A stretch of DNA of 10,331 bases from an uncultured Lachnospiraceae bacterium (lineage in GTDB: Bacteria > Bacillota_A > Clostridia > Lachnospirales > Lachnospiraceae), in NCBI GenBank assembly GCA_905200565.1, contig CAJKKX010000041.1:1-10331 (forward strand). Direction: 5' to 3'. The position numbers and the translations under genes were made by a program. The notes under the pieces were generated by a model. That model did not search any database. It saw only the letters and a list, made by a program, of their open reading frames with translations, and was not told the DNA's origin. Shown here piece after piece: positions 6,440-10,331 of the stretch. Positions within the stretch are counted from its first letter, which is position 1. Every line of letters begins with the position of its first letter.

Positions 6440-7318
6440 CTACTCTATATTCTGAATCTGCTCGCGAACCTTCTCAATCTCCGTTTTCAGATTGATCGCT
6501 CTATTGGATGTCTCCAGATCATTTGCCTTTGACAGAATCGTGTTTGCCTCCCGGTTCATCTCCTGCGCGATGAAATCCAGCTTCCTTCCAATCCCGCCGC
6601 CTGCAAGCAGCGCCTCTTTCATGCTGTCAATATGGCTTCTCAGCCGGACAGTCTCCTCATCTGTACAGATTTTATCCGAATACAGAACCACTTCCGCGGC
6701 AATGCGTCCCTCTTCCATCTGATAATCTCCCAGAAGCTCTTTTACCTTTTCCTCAAGCTTCCTGCGATAGTTTTCCATGATCTCAGGATAACGATTTTCG
6801 ATGGATTCCACATCGGTAAGCATTCCGTCCAGCTTTCCAATCAGGTCTGTTTTCAGTGCTTCCCCTTCCCGGATTCTGGATGCTGCAAACTGCTCGCTTG
6901 CCCCTCTTACGGCTCTTTCAAGAATCTGCCAGATTTCTTTTTCATCTTCCGCCTGCTCTTCCATCGTAAAAACCTCCGGGCTTCTTCCGATCAGAGACGC
7001 CCGTACATCATACTCCAATCCAAAGCGTTCTGCGATCTCCCGATAATATTTTACATATTCCGCCGCAACGCTTTCGTGATATTTTAAAGAAATATTGCTG
7101 TCCGAAAAATCCTCATAAGCAATAAAAATATCCACTTTTCCCCTTTGAATATATTCTTTCAGAACTCCTCTGATTGCGGACTCGAAAAAACTGAGCTTCT
7201 TCGGCATTCTGATATTCACATCAAAATACCTGTGATTTACGGACTTCATCTCTACCGTAAATTTCCGGTCGTCCTGAAGAATTTCACATCTTCCAAAGCC
7301 TGTCATGCTTTTTATCAT
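6440..7318 (-). CDS. yicC: YicC/YloC family endoribonuclease
   Basis: The 292-residue protein has the standard YicC layout. The N-terminal domain begins MIKSMTGFGR and contains VNHRYFDVNIRMPKKL (27-42). The C-terminal DUF1732 domain contains GRKLDFIAQEMNREANT (244-260) and ends in KTEIEKVREQIQNIE. YicC of Escherichia coli is an RNase that cleaves certain RNAs, including the small RNA RyhB. That activity is known for the family but not shown here. It is the first gene of the operon. The ATG is preceded by only a weak purine-rich site (GAGAGTGAG), and a near-consensus promoter lies 73-101 bases upstream. The leader of about 65 bases shows no obvious riboswitch. Confidence 0.94.
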   Translation of the reverse strand: MIKSMTGFGRCEILQDDRKFTVEMKSVNHRYFDVNIRMPKKLSFFESAIRGVLKEYIQRGKVDIFIAYEDFSDSNISLKYHESVAAEYVKYYREIAERFGLEYDVRASLIGRSPEVFTMEEQAEDEKEIWQILERAVRGASEQFAASRIREGEALKTDLIGKLDGMLTDVESIENRYPEIMENYRRKLEEKVKELLGDYQMEEGRIAAEVVLYSDKICTDEETVRLRSHIDSMKEALLAGGGIGRKLDFIAQEMNREANTILSKANDLETSNRAINLKTEIEKVREQIQNIE

Positions 7319-7390
7319 TGTATTTGCTCACTCTCTGTACTTAATCACTATTCCGTGGACATACTTTCCCCATGAAAATAGTCCCAAATT

Positions 7391-7419
7391 ATTATAATGC
7401 AAATCCATACAAGCGTCAA
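7391..7419 (-). promoter_or_regulatory. sigma-A type promoter of the yicC-cinA operon
   Basis: On the minus strand TTGACG (7414-7419) and TATAAT (7391-7396) are separated by exactly 17 bases, a match of 11 of 12 consensus positions. Transcription would start near 7384, giving a leader of about 65 bases before yicC. It is the only strong promoter I saw for the seven genes downstream, which have no gap large enough for another. Confidence 0.8.
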
Positions 7420-7452
7420 TTATTATTTCCAATATCCCCCATGCCTCTTCCG

Positions 7453-7487
7453 AAAAAACCGGTACAGCTTCCGCCATACCGGTTTTT
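7453..7487 (-). terminator. intrinsic terminator after the large secreted protein gene
   Basis: AAAAACCGGTA (7477-7487 read on the minus strand) pairs perfectly with TACCGGTTTTT (7454-7464) as an 11-bp stem around a 12-base loop, and the T run continues into the end of the stem. It starts nine bases after the stop codon at 7496 and separates this gene from the yicC operon promoter. The A/T-flanked symmetry could also act on the other strand, where no gene needs it. Confidence 0.8.
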
Positions 7488-7495
7488 CCAGAACT

Positions 7496-10331
7496 CTATT
7501 TTTTAATTTTTACCGTTTTACTCTGGCCTTTTTTTGCCAGCTTCTTTACATATACTTTATATTTCGAAGCAGGCACTTTGATCACGGCTTTCCTGTGAAT
7601 ACCCTTAAACGTATTCTTGCCCACGCTTTTAAGCACTTTACTCTTAATCGTAAGGCTCTTTAAATTCCTGCACTGGAAGAATGCCTTGCTGCCTATCTTC
7701 TTAAGCTTATTGCCTTTTGTCGTAACCTTTTTCAGCTTGGTGCATCCTGCAAATGCGTTTTTCCCAATACTCTGCACATTCTTGCTGATGCTGGCTCCTG
7801 TCACTCTTTTGTTATTCCTGAAAGCGGAATCAGCGATCGAAGTTACGGTATAGTCTTTTCCGCCAAGCTTCACGGAATTATACACCGTTATCTTCTTAAT
7901 TTTCTTAAGCTTGCTCTTTTCAATTCCGGTGACAGCCACCGTCCGTTTGGAAACGTTCGTAACCTTATATGTATAGTTTCCGCACGTATAAGTCTTTCCA
8001 ACCTGAATTGGTGTTCCCGGTTCTGTCGTTCCTCCCGCCGCTTTCAACCCCTGCATGGATGATTTCAAAGCATTCATTGCCGCCTCTATCTGTTCTTTTG
8101 TGCTGGCAGCATCAGACTGTACACTCTTTGCATGAGCCAGCGCCGCCTGGAACTGTTTCCAGCTTTCTGCCTCGTATTTGGAAGCGTCCGTGTATGCCCC
8201 CGCCTGCCTCATGACATCCGCAAGCGCTTTCTTCGCCTCGTCTCTTTCGTCCGGCTCCGGTTCTTTTTTCTCCTTCATCACCAGAGACAATCTGGCGTCT
8301 TTCAGGGAACTTTCCGCCGCATAACACTGATTCTGTGTGCTTTCGCTGCTGCCCTGCACCTCAAGCGCCTGTTCCAAAGCCTCCTGATATGCCTGCCAGG
8401 ATTCCTCCGTATATTTGGAAGCATCTGCTTTAGACGGCCCTTTCTCAATCTCATTCGTAATGTTTGTTTTCAAATCCGGTATTACCAGCTCATCCAAATC
8501 CGACAGTTTGAATTTCGCCTGTTTGATATAGCACAAATCCTGACGGACATTGTATCCATTCAGACTTCCATGCTTTTCCACCCAGTAATCTTTATCCCAA
8601 TGCCCGTAAGTATCCATGATAAAGGTTCCATCCGGCTGTACGACAATTCCTGTATACCCGGTATCGCCTGATTTTGCATTATGGGCCCAGTCCTCACAGA
8701 GCAGGATACGGAACTGCCCTTCCTCCAGATTCATAAGCTGATCATAAGTTCCGACCCATGCGACCCAGTCGCCTGCCAGCCAGTCACTGTTTCCATCAAA
8801 CAGATTATTTCCATTCAGGTCATAGCAAATTTCACGGAAGGTAACAATCATTCTCTGACCTGTCGGATCCGTTGGATCATACATCGCTTTATGACGTTCT
8901 CCAGCCAGCGATCCCGGAAGCTCAACCGGTTCACTCCATGTATCCCCCTCGTCATCAGAATAGAACATGGTTGCAGGGCCATTGTGAGACTGATTTCTCG
9001 CCAAAGCCACAATCCTGTTTCCATCCGGTGAGCGGAACATACCGACCTCGCAGATCTGATGTGACCACTCAATGGAACGATATTCACTCAGATATGGCAC
9101 CGGAGTCGTCCACTGCTGGTTTCCATTCTCATCAAAAGTCAGATAAGTCTTATAATTGACAAACGTATTGCCATCATGGTAAACGCCCATCCATTTATCA
9201 ATATAGTTTCCTTCCTCATCTTTTAACTGTACCAGACTCGCCATCGCTACGACCGTATCGTTTCGGGTCGTACCATCCGCAAAATACTCACAGTAAGTCT
9301 GATACTCTGACCATGTCTCCCCGTTATCTGTGGATATGGAGGTATCCCATCCGCCAGTCGCTGCTCCAAAGTTTGCCGGTCTTCCGGAAATCACGATCAA
9401 CTTCGTTGTCCCGTCCGTCATGTTCAGCTTATAAATCGTCGGCGTCTCATAAGAAGTACTCCAGCTTTCCGGAATATCCGTCTTTTCTGTCCATGTCTCG
9501 CCACCGTCGCGGCTCACCTGCATAACAATGCGTCCCACGCCATGTCCTACCGGATAAACGGTAAACAAGGTCTGATTATCATCCAGCATAATCATATCCG
9601 GCTGTCCCAGATAACGGCGCCCTTTCTCATTCTCCGGATCTTTTTCAATATCTGACAGATATTGTTCCGGCAATCTGTAATCTTTCAGTTTATTACTGAT
9701 ATTTAATGGTTTTTTGGTAACGGTAACCTCTATCGTATCCTGATATCCGGACGCCTCATGGATCGCTGTAATGGTCGTGCTTCCTGTTTTCCTTGCCGTC
9801 ACCACCCCATTTGCATCAATCGCCGCAATCGAGGAATCTGCGGATTTGTAAAGAATCGTCTTGTCCTCTTCTTCTGTCCTCAGGCTCACCGGAAGCTGCC
9901 AGGTATCGTTTACAAACATCTCTTTGTTATTACTTAAAATATACAATCCGTCAGATGTTGTGGCAAGATACTGTGTCGTAAGTTCCGCTACGCCTGCTTT
10001 AAAAGTATTCATCTCTTCCGCAAGCCGCGTTCTCTCCGCAGCGCTCAGATAAGTTCTTCCCGTGCTTGCAGTCGTCTGAATTCCATCATAAAGTTTCTCA
10101 ATCTCGCCTGCAAGCTGCGGCGCTTCCTTTTCAATTATGAGAAGTTTATTCACATCTCTGACGCCCTCTGCCATACGCTCCAGGCGCACGGAGCTTTTAC
10201 ACGTCTTATCCGCCGCATCCTTCTCTGCCGGATAGATCAGGAAACAGTCGCCCGGCTCAAAGGCATTGTGCGTTGCATCGTTTAATGGGTCTGCCACCCA
10301 TGCGTCGTAGGCCCATCTTAAGAAACCTGCC
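7496..10331 (-). CDS. multidomain secreted carbohydrate-active protein: DUF4091 tail, BIG2, sialidase-like propeller, 2x FIVAR, leucine-rich repeats (N-terminus outside window)
   Basis: The frame is open to the right edge, so the gene starts outside; 944 residues are visible. The GTG at 10297 is not the start, because the frame continues upstream through conserved residues (GFLRWAYDAWVADPL). Modules in order: the end of a DUF4091 domain (1-60; EPGDCFLIYP, SVRLERMAEGVRD), as in GH123-like hydrolases; a helical linker; a BIG2 Ig-like domain (125-206; ADSSIAAIDANGVVTARKTG); a sialidase-like propeller (240-610) with Asp boxes at 273-280, 333-340 and 458-465; two FIVAR modules (623-684, 697-763); and BspA-type leucine-rich repeats (829-923). 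A signal peptide and the GH123-like catalytic core would lie outside the window. There is no LPXTG motif or membrane anchor; the C-terminus is very lysine-rich. The likely role is extracellular breakdown or binding of host glycans; the substrate is unknown. It is probably a single-gene unit. Confidence 0.88.
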   Translation of the reverse strand, partial: AGFLRWAYDAWVADPLNDATHNAFEPGDCFLIYPAEKDAADKTCKSSVRLERMAEGVRDVNKLLIIEKEAPQLAGEIEKLYDGIQTTASTGRTYLSAAERTRLAEEMNTFKAGVAELTTQYLATTSDGLYILSNNKEMFVNDTWQLPVSLRTEEEDKTILYKSADSSIAAIDANGVVTARKTGSTTITAIHEASGYQDTIEVTVTKKPLNISNKLKDYRLPEQYLSDIEKDPENEKGRRYLGQPDMIMLDDNQTLFTVYPVGHGVGRIVMQVSRDGGETWTEKTDIPESWSTSYETPTIYKLNMTDGTTKLIVISGRPANFGAATGGWDTSISTDNGETWSEYQTYCEYFADGTTRNDTVVAMASLVQLKDEEGNYIDKWMGVYHDGNTFVNYKTYLTFDENGNQQWTTPVPYLSEYRSIEWSHQICEVGMFRSPDGNRIVALARNQSHNGPATMFYSDDEGDTWSEPVELPGSLAGERHKAMYDPTDPTGQRMIVTFREICYDLNGNNLFDGNSDWLAGDWVAWVGTYDQLMNLEEGQFRILLCEDWAHNAKSGDTGYTGIVVQPDGTFIMDTYGHWDKDYWVEKHGSLNGYNVRQDLCYIKQAKFKLSDLDELVIPDLKTNITNEIEKGPSKADASKYTEESWQAYQEALEQALEVQGSSESTQNQCYAAESSLKDARLSLVMKEKKEPEPDERDEAKKALADVMRQAGAYTDASKYEAESWKQFQAALAHAKSVQSDAASTKEQIEAAMNALKSSMQGLKAAGGTTEPGTPIQVGKTYTCGNYTYKVTNVSKRTVAVTGIEKSKLKKIKKITVYNSVKLGGKDYTVTSIADSAFRNNKRVTGASISKNVQSIGKNAFAGCTKLKKVTTKGNKLKKIGSKAFFQCRNLKSLTIKSKVLKSVGKNTFKGIHRKAVIKVPASKYKVYVKKLAKKGQSKTVKIKK
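7562..7846 (-). repeat. BspA-type leucine-rich repeats (LRR_5), about four units
   Basis: Four units of about 23-24 residues with the pattern V.SIG..AF.GC..LK.VTI. Examples are TSIADSAFRNNKRVTGASI, QSIGKNAFAGCTKLKKVTT, KKIGSKAFFQCRNLKSLTI and the degenerate last unit KSVGKNTFKG. This is the BspA/Treponema type found in surface proteins of gut bacteria. The units are unusually rich in lysine. Confidence 0.85.
8042..8464 (-). repeat. two FIVAR modules within the large secreted protein
   Basis: Two related helical units of about 60-65 residues, each with the FIVAR pattern: ADASKYTEESWQAYQEAL in the first and TDASKYEAESWKQFQAAL in the second, then a second helix ending near SSLKDA or NALKSS. They are joined by a Glu/Lys/Pro linker (KEKKEPEPDERDE). 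FIVAR modules in Gram-positive surface proteins often act as spacers or carbohydrate-binding units. Confidence 0.85.

Noticed and set aside
7341..7373. Ten-residue upstream ORF in the yicC leader on the minus strand
   Set aside because: It begins only about ten bases after the predicted transcription start, has no ribosome binding site, and its codons show no attenuator-like pattern. A chance ORF is the simplest reading.
7389..7500. Search for a riboswitch or small RNA between the large gene and yicC
   Set aside because: Only the terminator hairpin and a standard promoter were found; no conserved aptamer-like pairing was visible.
10295..10297. GTG as the start of the large secreted protein
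   Set aside because: The frame stays open to the window edge and encodes conserved DUF4091 residues upstream of it, and no signal peptide follows the GTG.

Overview
The window looks like a Clostridia chromosome, most probably a gut Lachnospiraceae. This is inferred from the block yicC-remA-gmk-rpoZ-rimO-pgsA-cinA, strong Shine-Dalgarno sites, moderate GC, and a secreted protein with BIG2, FIVAR and BspA-type leucine-rich modules. The exception is the left end, about 1-805. It is visibly richer in GC, ends most codons in G or C, and looks like DNA from a different, higher-GC Firmicute.

Layout. (a) 1-421, + strand: the C-terminal half of an OGG-type 8-oxoguanine DNA glycosylase, cut by the window edge. 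(b) 501-998, + strand: an ORF whose first ~100 residues resemble a PsiE-type membrane protein and whose last ~60 residues are a different, soluble sequence; the change coincides with the drop in GC. (c) 1011-1286, + strand: a small uncharacterised protein, followed by a hairpin between convergent genes. (d) 1342-1941, - strand: a small secreted protein of unknown function with its own likely promoter. (e) 2148-7318, - strand: a tight seven-gene housekeeping operon with a near-consensus promoter at 7391-7419 and an intrinsic terminator at 2096-2141. (f) 7496-10331, - strand: a large secreted carbohydrate-active protein that runs off the right edge, with its own terminator.

How the genes fit together. 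The operon combines RNA turnover (YicC), a RemA-type DNA-binding regulator, GMP phosphorylation (Gmk), the RNA polymerase omega subunit, ribosomal protein S12 modification (RimO), phosphatidylglycerol synthesis (PgsA) and nucleotide repair or salvage (CinA). Its genes overlap or nearly touch, and several ribosome binding sites lie inside the preceding coding sequence, so translational coupling is likely. The large right-hand protein joins a DUF4091 (GH123-like) tail, a BIG2 domain, a sialidase-like propeller with three Asp boxes, two FIVAR modules and a leucine-rich region, which suggests host-glycan foraging outside the cell.

I found no CRISPR array, tRNA, rRNA, insertion sequence or defence system. 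The two observations most worth checking are the fused ORF at the left composition break and the architecture of the large secreted protein.
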